Below, in pieces: positions 17,452-27,605 of a stretch of DNA of 64,000 bases (its first letter is position 1; each line of letters starts with the position of its first letter). Under the pieces are notes generated by a model. It saw only the letters and a program-made list of their open reading frames with translations, searched no databases and was not told the DNA's origin. A program made the translations under genes and the position numbers. The DNA comes from an uncultured Bacteroidales bacterium (GTDB lineage: Bacteria; Bacteroidota; Bacteroidia; Bacteroidales; P3): NCBI GenBank assembly GCA_937886715.1, contig CAKZZD010000045.1, positions 61,783-125,782 of the forward strand, given 5' to 3'.

Positions 17452-18252
17452 ATGCGTTGCCGGCTGAAGTTGTTGATGATATTGTCGCTGTTGCCGTTGG
17501 GCGTGAAGGCCCAGCAGGCAGCGGACAGCAGCGTGATTGTCGAGTTGCGCGGAGGCACGCGCTTCGAGATGGTCTGGGTTGCGGGAGGCGATTTCGTCAT
17601 GGGCAGCAACGCCGCCCGTGGCGTGAAGGTGCACTATGATGCATCGTATCCGGAGCACTTGGTGCAGGTGGACGATTTCTTCATAGGCCGCTTCGAGGTG
17701 ACCCAGGGGCTGTGGCGCGAGGTGATGGGCGACAATCCGTCGAAGTTTCAGGGCAACGATTCGCTGCCGGTGGAGCAGATCACGTGGGAGGAGGCACAGC
17801 AGTTCACCGTGCTGCTCAGCCAGATGACGGGCTACCGATTCCGGTTGCCGACGGAGGCCGAGTGGGAGTTTGCCGCCCGCGGCGGCATGCGGAGCAAGGT
17901 GCTGCCTTTCGCGGGATGCACCCGCAAGACGCTGGACGACTATTGCTGGTATTGCGTCAACAGCGACGGCCATACCCACCAGGTGGGCGGCCGCGAGCCG
18001 AACGAGCTGGGGCTGTACGACATGAACGGCAATGTGTCGGAGTGGTGTTTCGACTGGGTAGGGGAGTACAGTCCGGATCCCCAGGTTAATCCGCGCGGAC
18101 CGAAGCGTGGCGACAGCCGCGTGTTGAGGGGCGGACACTATAACAGCATTTCGTCGGCGTGCACCGTGTACGACCGTGGCTGGTATGTGCCTTCGGGCAA
18201 GTGCGAGCTGTACGGCATGCGCCTGGTGATGGAGGTGGAGAAGGATTATTAG
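17452..18252 (+). CDS. Secreted formylglycine-generating-enzyme-like (SUMF1 family) protein
   Basis: 266-residue protein with a signal peptide (MRCRLKLLMILSLLPLGVKAQ) and a SUMF1/FGE-type domain: FEMVWVAGGDFVMGSNA, FFIGRFEVTQGLWREVMG, YRFRLPTEAEWEFAARGG, NELGLYDMNGNVSEWCFDW and RVLRGGHYNS. No lipobox is visible, so it is probably periplasmic. Many Bacteroidota SUMF1-fold proteins are structural or carbohydrate-related rather than true sulfatase activators. I could not confirm the pair of catalytic cysteines of genuine formylglycine-generating enzymes, and no sulfatase gene is nearby. The ATG at 17452 gives the signal peptide; upstream codons belong to the pyrE tail in another frame. Confidence 0.85.
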   Translation: MRCRLKLLMILSLLPLGVKAQQAADSSVIVELRGGTRFEMVWVAGGDFVMGSNAARGVKVHYDASYPEHLVQVDDFFIGRFEVTQGLWREVMGDNPSKFQGNDSLPVEQITWEEAQQFTVLLSQMTGYRFRLPTEAEWEFAARGGMRSKVLPFAGCTRKTLDDYCWYCVNSDGHTHQVGGREPNELGLYDMNGNVSEWCFDWVGEYSPDPQVNPRGPKRGDSRVLRGGHYNSISSACTVYDRGWYVPSGKCELYGMRLVMEVEKDY

Positions 18253-18296
18253 ACATTAAATATATTGCACTGTTGCGCCATTTTGAGTTGAACCGT

Positions 18297-18827
18297 ATGA
18301 TTACCGTAAAAGACAAGCAGTTCAAGCCGTATATCCCCAAGGCCGAGATTGACGGCATCAACGACCGGCTGGCCGCCGAGTTGAGCCGCGACTATGCGGG
18401 CCGTGATCTGGTGGCGTGTCCCATCCTGACGGGTGCGTATATGTTTGCGGCCGATTTGTTGCGGCGGTTGACCATTCCTTGCGAGGTGTCGTTTGTGCGC
18501 TATGCTTCGTATTCGGGCATGACGAGCACGGGTCAGGTGCGCTGCATGCTGCCTTTCCCGCCGAATGTGGAGGGCCGCGACGTGCTGATTGTGGAGGATG
18601 TGGTCGACTCGGGGTTTTCGATGCGCCATATGATCGACGCCGTGATGGCGCTGCATCCGCGCAGCGTGAAGATATGCACCCTGTTTTTCAAGCCGGAGGC
18701 ATTCAAGGGCGACTACAAGGTGGATTATATCGGACGCGAGATAGGCAACGAATTCATTGTGGGCTATGGCCTGGACTATGACGAGTACGGGCGCACCCTT
18801 CCCGAGGTGTACGTGCTGTCGGAATAA
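18297..18827 (+). CDS. hpt: Hypoxanthine phosphoribosyltransferase
   Basis: Salvages hypoxanthine or guanine with PRPP to IMP or GMP. The 176-residue product carries the PRPP loop VLIVEDVVDSGFSM near residue 97, the LTGAYMFAADLLR segment and the flexible-loop strings VRYASYSGMTSTGQ. The C-terminal YGLDYDEYGRTLPEVYVL is typical for the family. The start at 18297 (MITVKDKQF) follows a 44-base gap after the SUMF1-like gene. With pyrE it forms a small nucleotide-metabolism cluster on the plus strand. Confidence 0.93.
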   Translation: MITVKDKQFKPYIPKAEIDGINDRLAAELSRDYAGRDLVACPILTGAYMFAADLLRRLTIPCEVSFVRYASYSGMTSTGQVRCMLPFPPNVEGRDVLIVEDVVDSGFSMRHMIDAVMALHPRSVKICTLFFKPEAFKGDYKVDYIGREIGNEFIVGYGLDYDEYGRTLPEVYVLSE

Positions 18828-18843
18828 GCATTAGGAGAAGATC

Positions 18844-19224
18844 ATGAAACGTATAATTCTCACTCTGGTGGCGATGGTGGCTGGCGCAGTCCTGCTGACG
18901 GGATGCGGCCCTGATGTCACTCATATCACTGTCGGTGCCGACCAGCTATACGGGCTGTGGAAAAAGACGGGCACGCAGGAATACTGGCGTTATCGCGCGA
19001 ATGGTACCGGAGTGACGTGGGATGTGGCCGACGACGTCACCGAAGAGGAAAGCAACATGGTCTTCACCTGGAGTGTGGACGGCGATGTGCTGACGCATAT
19101 TTTCACCGGCATCCAAGGCAACCAGGCCATCCCGAAGGTGTACACCGTCACCGAGATTTCGGCTTCGGCGATGAAGTGGAAGGATGATTACGGAATCACT
19201 TATTCATTCATGAAAGAGGAGTGA
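18844..19224 (+). CDS. Small lipoprotein with lipocalin-like body
   Basis: 126-residue predicted lipoprotein, signal MKRIILTLVAMVAGAVLLTGC. The mature part resembles the short lipocalin-like proteins of Bacteroidales: it starts with a LYGLWKKTGTQEYWRYRANGTG segment, has alternating beta-like stretches and ends YSFMKEE. No ligand can be named. It is 16 bases after hpt and one base before the AsmA-like gene, so it is probably co-transcribed with both. Confidence 0.7.
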   Translation: MKRIILTLVAMVAGAVLLTGCGPDVTHITVGADQLYGLWKKTGTQEYWRYRANGTGVTWDVADDVTEEESNMVFTWSVDGDVLTHIFTGIQGNQAIPKVYTVTEISASAMKWKDDYGITYSFMKEE

Positions 19225-19225
19225 T

Positions 19226-22200
19226 ATGAAAAAAGGGTGGAAAATAGCGTTGATTTCGTTGGGTTCGCTGCTGGGCGTTGTGCTGCTTGCGGCGATTGTT
19301 GTCTTGTGGCTGCTGTTCACCCCGTCGCAGCTGACCCGCATCGTCAACGATTTGGCAGCGAAATATATCACCAGTGAGGTGCATTTCGACAAGGTGGACC
19401 TGACGCTGTTCAAGACCTTCCCCGATGCCGGGCTGAAGATCGACAATGTGTATGTGATCAACCCGATCGACGAGGCTCCGAGCGACACGGTGGCCCGCAT
19501 CGGCAATCTTACGCTGGGGGTCGACCTCAAACGTTTCCTGAAAGAGAAAGACCTGATGGTGCACCAGTTGCTGCTCGACGACGTGGACGCCTCGCTGTTT
19601 GTCAATGCAGCCGGAGAGAGCAACTTCGACATATTCCCCCATTCGGAAGACACCGCCGAGAGCGAGAGCAGTTTCAGCCTGGCCAACCTCCCGGATATGG
19701 ATATCAAGAAAGTGAAGGTGACCCGGCTCGACGCCACTTTCGGCAGTGTGCCCAACGGCTTGCATGCCGCGGTGGGCAACATGGACCTTTCGGTGGTCGG
19801 CACGCTGCGTGAGGGCAGGGTGGATGCCAATGTGGATATCGACGGCGACCATATCGCCTATACCAAGGCCGACTCGACAGGTGCCGCCCAGATGAAAGCC
19901 GCCCTCGACAATGTGGAGCTTGCGCTGAAGGGGGCCGGCGACCTTGAAGCGGTGGAAGGGCATCTTTCGCTGTGTGTGGAGAAAGGCACGGTCAACGCCG
20001 CCGGCACCGATTTTGTCAACCCATACCTTCAGGAATCCAAGCACGATCTGCTGTCGCTTGAAGCTCCATTTAATGCCGACCTTGACGGCATGAAGTTCCA
20101 CATCGGTGACGGTCGTCTCAAGGTGGACGATTTCGCCCTGGACGTTGGAGGCGACGTGCAGCTGGCTGCCGACGACCATCCGATGCATGTGGATGCGACG
20201 GTGGCCACTGTCGGTTCGTGGCAGGTGGCGCCGCTGTTGAAGATTGTGCCCCAGAAATTCACCGGCTTTGCCAAAGGGATGGACATGGACGCCAAGGTGA
20301 GGCTCGACGCCTCTGCCGTGGGTTCGCTCACCGACAGCACTTTCCCCAAGATCAACGGCAAGGTGGTTCTGGCCGACGGCCGTTTCTACAAGCCGGATAT
20401 GCTGCCCTATAAAATCAACCGTATTTCGGCCGACATGACTGCCGACATCGACCTCTCCGCCAATGGCGAGTCTGCGGTCGAGGTGCACTCGCTGAAGGCC
20501 CATACCAGAGAAACCGACGTGGCGCTGACCGGTCGTGTCGACGACCTCTTGGGCGACATGCGGATCGACGCTAAGTTAAAAGGCAACCTCCAGTTGGCCG
20601 ATCTGCGTCCGATGCTGCCCGACAGTATGCCGTTGCAGGCCGGGGGCAGGGCCGACGTGAATCTGGATGCCAAATTCAAGATGAGTCAGCTGCAGTCGCA
20701 GCATTTCGACAAGATGCTGGCTAACGGGACAGTCAAGCTGCACAATCTTGACGTCACTTATGATTCTGTCCATGCTACGGCCCCTCTCCTCGATGTGGAC
20801 TTGCAGCTTCCAGCCAGGAAGTTTGCCGGACGATTTGCCGGAGCCGACATCTCAGGGCGTCAGCTTGATGTGGAAATGAACGCTATTAAGGCTTCGGTCG
20901 AAAAACCGGACATCCATGTGGGCATCAACAATCCGCTGGTGCAACAGTTGGCGGCAGCTTTTGAGGTTTCGGTGGGTGAGTCGGAGGCGAACATCGACTC
21001 GATGATGGTTTCCCTCGGTGCCCTCGAGCTGAAAGGCTCTATGCGCATGGACTCCACACAAAGCAACCCTTTGCGGAAATTCAATCCCGACGTGGACATC
21101 GACATGCACAGTGCCGTGCTCTACATGCCCCAGCTGCCCGATGCCATCCGACTCTCGCAGTTCGGTTTCCAATACAATCCCCAGTTGTGTCAGATCAAAA
21201 CGGCCGAGGTGAAAGTGGGCCATTCCGACTTCCAGCTCTATGGCACGGTGCACAATCTCGAGCCGTGGCTCAGTGGCGAGGGCATGCTCAATGGCGATTT
21301 GAATTTCACTTCGAATTATACCGATGTCGACCAGCTGATGAGCATGGTCAGCGGCACGGGTTCTGATGCCGACAGCCTGGAAACGATGCGCGAGGAGGAC
21401 AACGTGCCTGCCGAAGCCAACCCATTCATCGTCCCGCGCGATATCGATGTCACGCTCCACACCCACATCAAGCGCAGTGTCGCCTTCGGCAACGACCTGA
21501 GCGACGTGGCCGGCAACCTGACCATCAACGACGGTACCGCCGTGCTCGACCAGATGGGCTTCGTCTGCAAGGCCGCCACCATGCAGCTCACCGCCATCTA
21601 TCGTTCTCCGCGCCCCAACAATCTCTTTGCTGCTATAGATTTCCACCTGCTCGACATTCAGATCGACGAGCTGCTCGACATGATCCCCTGCGTCGACACC
21701 CTCGTGCCTATGTTGGCAGCCTTCAACGGCAATGCCAATTTCCATCTTGCCGGTGAGAGCTATCTCGATGCCCGCTACCAGCCCAAAATGAGCACACTGC
21801 TCGGCTCGGCTGCCATCAGCGGCAAGGACCTCGTGGTGCTCGACAATAACAGCATCGCCCAGATTGCCAAGCTGATGCAGTTCAAGAGTTGGAAGGATGC
21901 CGACGACAAGATCCGTATCGACAGCCTTGATGTGGAGATGACCTGCTTCCGCAAGGAGATTGAGGTCTATCCCTTCCTCCTCAATATCGGAAACTATCAG
22001 TTGTGCGCCGCCGGAAAGCATTCGCTCGACAACAAATGCAATTATCATATCGAACTGCTGAAGAACCCCCTGCTGGCTAAGGTCGGAGTCGATATAAAAG
22101 GATCGCTTTCCAAGCCCAAAATATCCCTGGGCGAGGTGCGCTATGCCGACCTCTACCGGCCAGAGAAACAGGGTGTGGTGGAAAAGCGCACGCTCGAGAT

Positions 22201-22243
22201 GAAGCGGATGATACGAGAAGCCTTGGAGGCCAATGTCAGATAG
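19226..22243 (+). CDS. AsmA-like inner-membrane protein
   Basis: A 1005-residue protein with a single N-terminal membrane anchor (residues about 7-31, IALISLGSLLGVVLLAAIVVL) followed by a very long beta-rich body. The early segment QLTRIVNDLAAKYITSEVHFDKVDLTLFKTFP is the typical AsmA N-terminal motif, and the C-terminal part resembles the AsmA_2 domain. AsmA-like and related repeating beta-groove proteins are thought to move phospholipid between membranes; the role of this one is inferred from family only. It overlaps nothing and is followed after 12 bases by a DUF4199 gene. Confidence 0.85.
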   Translation: MKKGWKIALISLGSLLGVVLLAAIVVLWLLFTPSQLTRIVNDLAAKYITSEVHFDKVDLTLFKTFPDAGLKIDNVYVINPIDEAPSDTVARIGNLTLGVDLKRFLKEKDLMVHQLLLDDVDASLFVNAAGESNFDIFPHSEDTAESESSFSLANLPDMDIKKVKVTRLDATFGSVPNGLHAAVGNMDLSVVGTLREGRVDANVDIDGDHIAYTKADSTGAAQMKAALDNVELALKGAGDLEAVEGHLSLCVEKGTVNAAGTDFVNPYLQESKHDLLSLEAPFNADLDGMKFHIGDGRLKVDDFALDVGGDVQLAADDHPMHVDATVATVGSWQVAPLLKIVPQKFTGFAKGMDMDAKVRLDASAVGSLTDSTFPKINGKVVLADGRFYKPDMLPYKINRISADMTADIDLSANGESAVEVHSLKAHTRETDVALTGRVDDLLGDMRIDAKLKGNLQLADLRPMLPDSMPLQAGGRADVNLDAKFKMSQLQSQHFDKMLANGTVKLHNLDVTYDSVHATAPLLDVDLQLPARKFAGRFAGADISGRQLDVEMNAIKASVEKPDIHVGINNPLVQQLAAAFEVSVGESEANIDSMMVSLGALELKGSMRMDSTQSNPLRKFNPDVDIDMHSAVLYMPQLPDAIRLSQFGFQYNPQLCQIKTAEVKVGHSDFQLYGTVHNLEPWLSGEGMLNGDLNFTSNYTDVDQLMSMVSGTGSDADSLETMREEDNVPAEANPFIVPRDIDVTLHTHIKRSVAFGNDLSDVAGNLTINDGTAVLDQMGFVCKAATMQLTAIYRSPRPNNLFAAIDFHLLDIQIDELLDMIPCVDTLVPMLAAFNGNANFHLAGESYLDARYQPKMSTLLGSAAISGKDLVVLDNNSIAQIAKLMQFKSWKDADDKIRIDSLDVEMTCFRKEIEVYPFLLNIGNYQLCAAGKHSLDNKCNYHIELLKNPLLAKVGVDIKGSLSKPKISLGEVRYADLYRPEKQGVVEKRTLEMKRMIREALEANVR

Positions 22244-22255
22244 AATTATAACCCC

Positions 22256-22777
22256 ATGAAACCGTTCCGAAGATATCAGTCAACCATACATGGCAACTAC
22301 CGAAAAGCCTATCTCCGCTGTGGCGCAATGACGGGGCTTTTGATGGTGGCCTACGCGATTGTCCGCCTGTTGATGGGATCACCCATGTCGAGTCCGGTTT
22401 CATATATCGTCGATGCGGTCTTGATCGTGGCAGTGTTCCTGTTTACTGCCTATTATCGTGCCGCATTGCCTGACAAGCGGATCACCTTCAAGGAGGCCGT
22501 CCTCTTCGGCATCGGCCTCTCCTTTGTGGCCGCCTTTGTCTATGCGATCGCATTGGGCGTTGTCGGCCTTTTGTCCCCCCAGCAAACGGTGCTCTTCACC
22601 GTGACGATGACTCCGAACGAAATCACACTCCAGGACCCCCAAATGCACTATTGGGCCTTCTGGTGGGCCATCGTCGCTTTCGTCGAGGTTGCCCTTCTGG
22701 GCTCTTTCGCCGCCTTCATAGCCGCGATATGTTTCCGCAACGAAAAGCCCCCACTTCGTCAAAAAGATAAGGAATAA
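22256..22777 (+). CDS. DUF4199 membrane protein
   Basis: 173-residue integral membrane protein with about four hydrophobic segments (near residues 25-40, 47-66, 82-106, 138-160). Its layout, including the DKRITFKEAVLFGIGLSFVAAFVYAI region, fits DUF4199, a Bacteroidota family of unknown function regularly placed before a GT2 glycosyltransferase as it is here. That pairing suggests a role with the transferase in envelope glycan synthesis, but this is inference. Confidence 0.8.
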   Translation: MKPFRRYQSTIHGNYRKAYLRCGAMTGLLMVAYAIVRLLMGSPMSSPVSYIVDAVLIVAVFLFTAYYRAALPDKRITFKEAVLFGIGLSFVAAFVYAIALGVVGLLSPQQTVLFTVTMTPNEITLQDPQMHYWAFWWAIVAFVEVALLGSFAAFIAAICFRNEKPPLRQKDKE

Positions 22778-22812
22778 AACCATATAAGTGTAATCAAAAC
22801 AGTGTAATATAA

Positions 22813-23745
22813 ATGGATATTTCGATTATAGTACCCCTCTTCAACGAGGCAGAATCGCTTCCCCATCTCGCAGAATGGATCGACCGTGTGATGGAAGAAC
22901 ACAATTTCGACTATGAAGTCGTCATGGTTGACGACGGCAGCAAGGATGAATCATGGAACATTATTGAAAAGTTGCATGCCGACAATCCCCGCTATCGGGG
23001 CGTCAAGTTCCGTCGCAATTATGGCAAGTCGGCCGCCCTCAATGTCGGCTTCAATGAGGCCAAGGGCGATGTAGTGATCACGATGGATGCCGACCTCCAG
23101 GATTCGCCCGACGAGGTGCCCGAGTTGTTCCGTATGGTGAAAGAGGACGGTTACGACCTGGTCAGCGGATGGAAGAAAAAACGTTACGACTCCAAGCTGG
23201 CCAAGAACATCCCGTCGAAGTTTTTCAACTGGACCACCCGCCGTATGAGTGGCATCATGCTCCACGACTTCAACTGTGGTCTGAAGGCCTATCGCCACGA
23301 TGTTGTGAAGAGCATCGAAGTCTATGGTGAGATGCACCGCTATATTCCTGTCATCGCCAAATGGGCCGGTTTCGGCAAGATTGGCGAGAAGGTGGTACAG
23401 CACCGCAAGCGTGAGTTTGGCGTCACCAAGTTCGGTATGAACCGTTTCATCAACGGTTATCTCGACCTGATGAGCATCATGTTCATGTCGAAGTTCGGCA
23501 AGCAGCCCATGCATTTCTTTGGTGCGGTGGGCTCGTTGTCGTTCCTCTTTGGATTCATCTCCCTGGTGGTGGTGCTCATCATGCGCATCGCCGGACGCAT
23601 TGCCCTGACCAACAGTGTCTGGTTCTATATGTCCATGTTGTTCATCCTTGTGGGTGTCATCCTTTTCCTCGCCGGATTTATCGGCGAACTCGTTTGCCGC
23701 AATAGTACTACCCGTAACCAATATTTAATCGAAAAAGAGATATGA
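22813..23745 (+). CDS. Family 2 glycosyltransferase (DPM1/GtrB-like), membrane anchored
   Basis: 310-residue glycosyltransferase with a GT-A catalytic domain: ISIIVPLFNEAESL at the N-terminus, VDDGSKDES near residue 38 and the metal-binding DADLQDSPDEVP near 93. Two C-terminal membrane helices (about 235-260 and 272-295) give the topology of enzymes that charge polyprenyl phosphate with a sugar. Donor and acceptor cannot be read from sequence. It follows the DUF4199 gene by 35 bases and its stop overlaps the ychF start (ATGA). Confidence 0.9.
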   Translation: MDISIIVPLFNEAESLPHLAEWIDRVMEEHNFDYEVVMVDDGSKDESWNIIEKLHADNPRYRGVKFRRNYGKSAALNVGFNEAKGDVVITMDADLQDSPDEVPELFRMVKEDGYDLVSGWKKKRYDSKLAKNIPSKFFNWTTRRMSGIMLHDFNCGLKAYRHDVVKSIEVYGEMHRYIPVIAKWAGFGKIGEKVVQHRKREFGVTKFGMNRFINGYLDLMSIMFMSKFGKQPMHFFGAVGSLSFLFGFISLVVVLIMRIAGRIALTNSVWFYMSMLFILVGVILFLAGFIGELVCRNSTTRNQYLIEKEI

Positions 23746-24842
23746 GCCTCCAGTGCGGTATTGTGGGTCTGCCCAACGTGGGCAAGTCGACCCTCTTCAA
23801 CTGTCTGAGCAACGCCAAAGCGCAGGCAGCCAACTTCCCCTTTTGCACAATCGAACCCAATGTGGGAGTCATCACCGTCCCCGACGAACGTTTGGCGAAA
23901 CTTGTGGAAATTGAGCGGCCGGCCAGCGTGGTGCCCGCCACGGTGGAGATCGTCGATATCGCCGGTCTGGTCAAGGGCGCTTCCAAAGGTGAAGGACTGG
24001 GCAACAAGTTCTTGGCAGATATTCGTAACTGTGATTCCATCATCCATGTGCTGCGCTGTTTCGACGACGACAATATTACCCATGTCGACGGTACCGTCGA
24101 TCCCGTGCGCGACAAGATGACCATCGATCTTGAACTCCAGTTCAAGGATCTCGAAACTATAGAGAACCGCTATGAGAAGGAGGTGAAAAAGGCCAAGGCC
24201 GGAGGCGATGCACGTGCTAAGAAACTTGTCGAGGTGATGGACCTCTACCGTCAGGCCCTGCTTGATGGCAAGAGTGCCCGCACCGTGCAGCTCGACGATA
24301 ATCAGGCCGAAGTGGCTCGCGACCTCATGCTCCTCACCACCAAACCGGTCCTTTATGTCTGCAATGTCGACGAGGCTTCTGTTGTCACTGGAAACAAGTA
24401 TGTTGACGCAGTCCGTGAGGCCGTCAAGGACGAACAGGCCGAGGTGTTGGTGATCGGAGCTGCTATTGAAGCCGACATCGCCGAGCTGGAAACCTACGAG
24501 GAAAAGAAGATGTTTCTCGAGGATCTGGGCTTGTCCGAAAGTGGCGTCAATCGCCTGATCAAGGCGGCCTACCGTTTGCTGAACCTCCAGACCTTCTTGA
24601 CAGCGGGCCCAAAGGAATGTCGCGCCTGGACTTTCCGCAAAGGAATGAAGGCCCCCCAAACCGCCGGCATCATCCACAGCGACTTTGAGCGAGGTTTCAT
24701 CAGGGCCGAGGTTATCAAGTTCGACGACTATGTGGCCCTCGGTAGCGAAGCCAAATGCCGCGAGGCTGGCAAGATCTCGGTCGAAGGTAAGGATTATGTT
24801 GTGCAGGACGGCGACATCATGCACTTCCGCTTCAACGTCTGA
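23742..24842 (+). CDS. ychF: YchF, Obg-family ribosome-binding ATPase
   Basis: Conserved P-loop protein that binds the ribosome and prefers ATP to GTP. The 366 residues start with CGIVGLPNVGKSTLFNCL and continue with the family-specific NFPFCTIEPNVGVITVPD and DIAGLVKGASKGEGLGNKFL. A coiled-coil insertion follows, then the C-terminal TGS domain (FLTAGPKECRAWTF, HSDFERGFIRAEVI, GKDYVVQDGDIMHFRF). Full length. It overlaps the glycosyltransferase stop by four bases. Confidence 0.97.
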   Translation: MSLQCGIVGLPNVGKSTLFNCLSNAKAQAANFPFCTIEPNVGVITVPDERLAKLVEIERPASVVPATVEIVDIAGLVKGASKGEGLGNKFLADIRNCDSIIHVLRCFDDDNITHVDGTVDPVRDKMTIDLELQFKDLETIENRYEKEVKKAKAGGDARAKKLVEVMDLYRQALLDGKSARTVQLDDNQAEVARDLMLLTTKPVLYVCNVDEASVVTGNKYVDAVREAVKDEQAEVLVIGAAIEADIAELETYEEKKMFLEDLGLSESGVNRLIKAAYRLLNLQTFLTAGPKECRAWTFRKGMKAPQTAGIIHSDFERGFIRAEVIKFDDYVALGSEAKCREAGKISVEGKDYVVQDGDIMHFRFNV

Positions 24843-24857
24843 CAAACTGATATATTG

Positions 24858-27584
24858 ATGCACCTCAAGATACGGCATATTCTTCTCCTGGGTATCACTT
24901 CGATGCTGTTGTTTGGCTGCTCGACAGAGAAAGCCAAGTGGGCGAATATCCGCTATCACAACACCACTTGCCACTATAACGTCTGGTGGAATGGCAACGA
25001 GAGTCTCAAGGCGGGTAAGCAAAAACTTTTCAAATCGGCCATCGACGACTACACGGCCTTTCTGCCTCCTGAGAAACTCGGCACCCCAGACGATGCACGA
25101 AACATCTATCCTGAAATGGACCGTGCCATCGAAAAAGGTGTCAAGGGCATCAAGCAGCACAGCATTTATGTCAAGGGCGAAGAGCATGTCCCATATATCA
25201 AGGAGTGCTACCTTCTCACGGCCTACGGCTCTTTCTACAAGCAGGACTATGTGGCCACCGCCAACACCTGCAACATTCTGATTTCACAGTTCCCGGGCAC
25301 CCGTGCCGGCGACGAAGGGGCTGTGCTGATGGCCAGATGCCTCACCCGCGAGCAGCGCTATGCCGAAGCCGAGGCCGCCCTCGACCAGCTTGTCCAACGC
25401 CTCTCCAAAGGCAATTTTGCCCGCAACCAGTCCGACAAGCTCTATCTTGCCATGGTGGAGGCCACGTTGCCTCAGTCAAAGTTCAAAAAGTGTGTCGAGT
25501 ATATCCATCATACAATCGACGCCACCTCCGACCGCACCGTGAAGGCTCGCTTGACATTCCTGATGGCACAGATATATCAGCGGCTCGACAAGCGCTCTGT
25601 GGCGTCGAAATACTACCACGAAGTCCTGAAATATGGCCCCGAGTATGTCATGGAATTCAATGCCCGTCTCGGCGAAGCTTCATGCGCAGATATGCAGCAT
25701 ACCGATGTGGCCCGTCTGGAACGACAGCTCGACGCGATGCTCTCCGACCGGAAAAATCTTGAGTTTCGCGACCAGATTTATTATGCCAAGGGGGAAATGT
25801 ACATGGGCGTCAAAGATGCACGCAAAGCTTGCGACAACTATCGCCTCAGCGTCGCCCATGCCACTGCCAACCGTGCACAGAAGGCCCGATCGTCAATCCG
25901 GCTCGCCGAGGTGCTCTTCGACATTTATGAAGACTACGACCAGGCGCAGCTCTATTACGACACCGCTATGCAGTGCATCACCAAAGATTTTCCGGCATAC
26001 AAGCTCGTCAAACAACGCCACGATATGCTCACCGAACTGGTCTACTACACCCGTGCCATCTCCCACAGCGACAGCCTCCTGGCCGTCGCAGCTTTGCCCG
26101 AAACCGAGCTGATGGCGCTGATCCAGGCCAAGATCGACACGCTTAATCGCCGCGAAGAAGAAGCCCGGCAGCGTGCCCTCATCGAGGATATGAAGGCCGA
26201 AGCCAAAGCGATGCAGAACACCCTGACAGGCGACTGGTATTTCTATAATCCCAACACCGTCCAGAAAGGCAAGGAAACCTTCCGCCAGCGCTGGGGCGTA
26301 CGTGTGCTCGAGGACTACTGGTTCCTGTCCCATAAGCCCTTGTCGGGCCAAATCGGCCTCATGGACGACAACCTCGCCGACGACGAAGAGACCAAAACCG
26401 ACAGCGTCGACGCATCTGCCGACACCAAAAAGAACGACCCCAACGGCAATCCTTCCGACCCCCACAATGTCGCCTACTATCTGAAAGATCTGCCGCGGTC
26501 ACAGCGCGCCATCGACTCTATCGACTCCCTCACTTCTCTCTGCCTGCTCAACGCCGGTTATATCTATTACGACGGCATCCAGAACACGCCCCGAGCCCTC
26601 GATTGCTACCTTCGTCTGGCCAACAACTATACCTCTCATCCCGAAATAGTACAGGCCTTCTATATGCTCTATCGCATCTACGACAAGCAAGGCAACACCC
26701 CACAGGCCAACTACTATCGCGACATGGTCCTCATGGGATTCCCCGACAGCGATTTCGCCAATCTTATCCGCGACAACGAATACTACAAGGAACTCCTTCG
26801 TCGCGACCGCCGCCTCGAGGAAGACTATGAGCAACTCTACACCCTTTATGCCCAGCGCCGTTACACCAGCGTCATCGCACTCGCCGACGAAAGCGAAGAA
26901 GTCTATGGCAACAATCCGGCTCTCGAACGTTTCCGCTATTGGAAAGCTCTGGCCTTGACACGTCGTGGTGAAAAAACCGAAGCCCTCGGCATCTTCCAAG
27001 GCATCGTCAACCGCACATCCACCACCGACTCTATCCATCCGCTCGCCCTCGCTCAAATCGAACGGCTTAACAGCGACACATCCACCATCGCCCAGCGCGA
27101 CGAATCCATCACCGATCGCGACATCTCCCGGAGCCCGATAGCCTCCCGGCTGCCGACGGCACAACCCGCTGAAGATGATGAAGAAGAACTGCCTGAAGAA
27201 TCCCAAGTCTACCGCTACCGCGAAAACCAGCAGCACTACGTGGTTGTCGTCATCAACGACCGTCGTCTCAACGTCACCGAAATGCAATACAAAATTGCCG
27301 ACTTCAACACCAAATACTACACCAATAGCGGATACAAAGTCGATGCATTCATGTTCACCGACACCACCCAAATCATCAACATCCACCGCTTCATGACAGC
27401 CGACCAGGCCATGGGCTACTACCGCCACCTCTGCCAGCAGGAAAGCCCCCTCCGCGCCTACTCAGACACAGACTACACCGTATTCGCCATCTCAACCCAG
27501 AACTACGCCACATTCTACAACCGCAAGCGCCCCGAGGCTTATATGCCCTTCTTCCAGCGCTATTATATTAATAAAATGAATTAA
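24858..27584 (+). CDS. PorW/SprE-like TPR lipoprotein of the type IX secretion system
   Basis: A 908-residue lipoprotein, signal MHLKIRHILLLGITSMLLFGC, beginning STEKAKWANIRYHNTTCHYN. The WWNGNESLKAGKQKL, FLPPEKLG and AIEKGVKGIKQHSIYVKGEE strings, the run of tetratricopeptide-type helices (about residues 90-650) and the C-terminal domain with DFNTKYYTNSGYKV and VFAISTQNYATFYNRK fit PorW (Porphyromonas) and SprE (Flavobacterium). Those proteins are needed for type IX secretion and, in gliders, motility. The codon before the ATG is an in-frame TTG, but ATG 24858 is the natural start. It is followed by a bactofilin gene. The assignment is from recognition, not alignment. Confidence 0.82.
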   Translation: MHLKIRHILLLGITSMLLFGCSTEKAKWANIRYHNTTCHYNVWWNGNESLKAGKQKLFKSAIDDYTAFLPPEKLGTPDDARNIYPEMDRAIEKGVKGIKQHSIYVKGEEHVPYIKECYLLTAYGSFYKQDYVATANTCNILISQFPGTRAGDEGAVLMARCLTREQRYAEAEAALDQLVQRLSKGNFARNQSDKLYLAMVEATLPQSKFKKCVEYIHHTIDATSDRTVKARLTFLMAQIYQRLDKRSVASKYYHEVLKYGPEYVMEFNARLGEASCADMQHTDVARLERQLDAMLSDRKNLEFRDQIYYAKGEMYMGVKDARKACDNYRLSVAHATANRAQKARSSIRLAEVLFDIYEDYDQAQLYYDTAMQCITKDFPAYKLVKQRHDMLTELVYYTRAISHSDSLLAVAALPETELMALIQAKIDTLNRREEEARQRALIEDMKAEAKAMQNTLTGDWYFYNPNTVQKGKETFRQRWGVRVLEDYWFLSHKPLSGQIGLMDDNLADDEETKTDSVDASADTKKNDPNGNPSDPHNVAYYLKDLPRSQRAIDSIDSLTSLCLLNAGYIYYDGIQNTPRALDCYLRLANNYTSHPEIVQAFYMLYRIYDKQGNTPQANYYRDMVLMGFPDSDFANLIRDNEYYKELLRRDRRLEEDYEQLYTLYAQRRYTSVIALADESEEVYGNNPALERFRYWKALALTRRGEKTEALGIFQGIVNRTSTTDSIHPLALAQIERLNSDTSTIAQRDESITDRDISRSPIASRLPTAQPAEDDEEELPEESQVYRYRENQQHYVVVVINDRRLNVTEMQYKIADFNTKYYTNSGYKVDAFMFTDTTQIINIHRFMTADQAMGYYRHLCQQESPLRAYSDTDYTVFAISTQNYATFYNRKRPEAYMPFFQRYYINKMN

Positions 27585-27605
27585 ATATTTTAATAACAAA
27601 CATTT

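Noticed and set aside
17452..18252. True sulfatase-activating formylglycine-generating enzyme
   Set aside because: The fold matches but the catalytic cysteine pair could not be confirmed and there is no sulfatase nearby, so only the family name is given.
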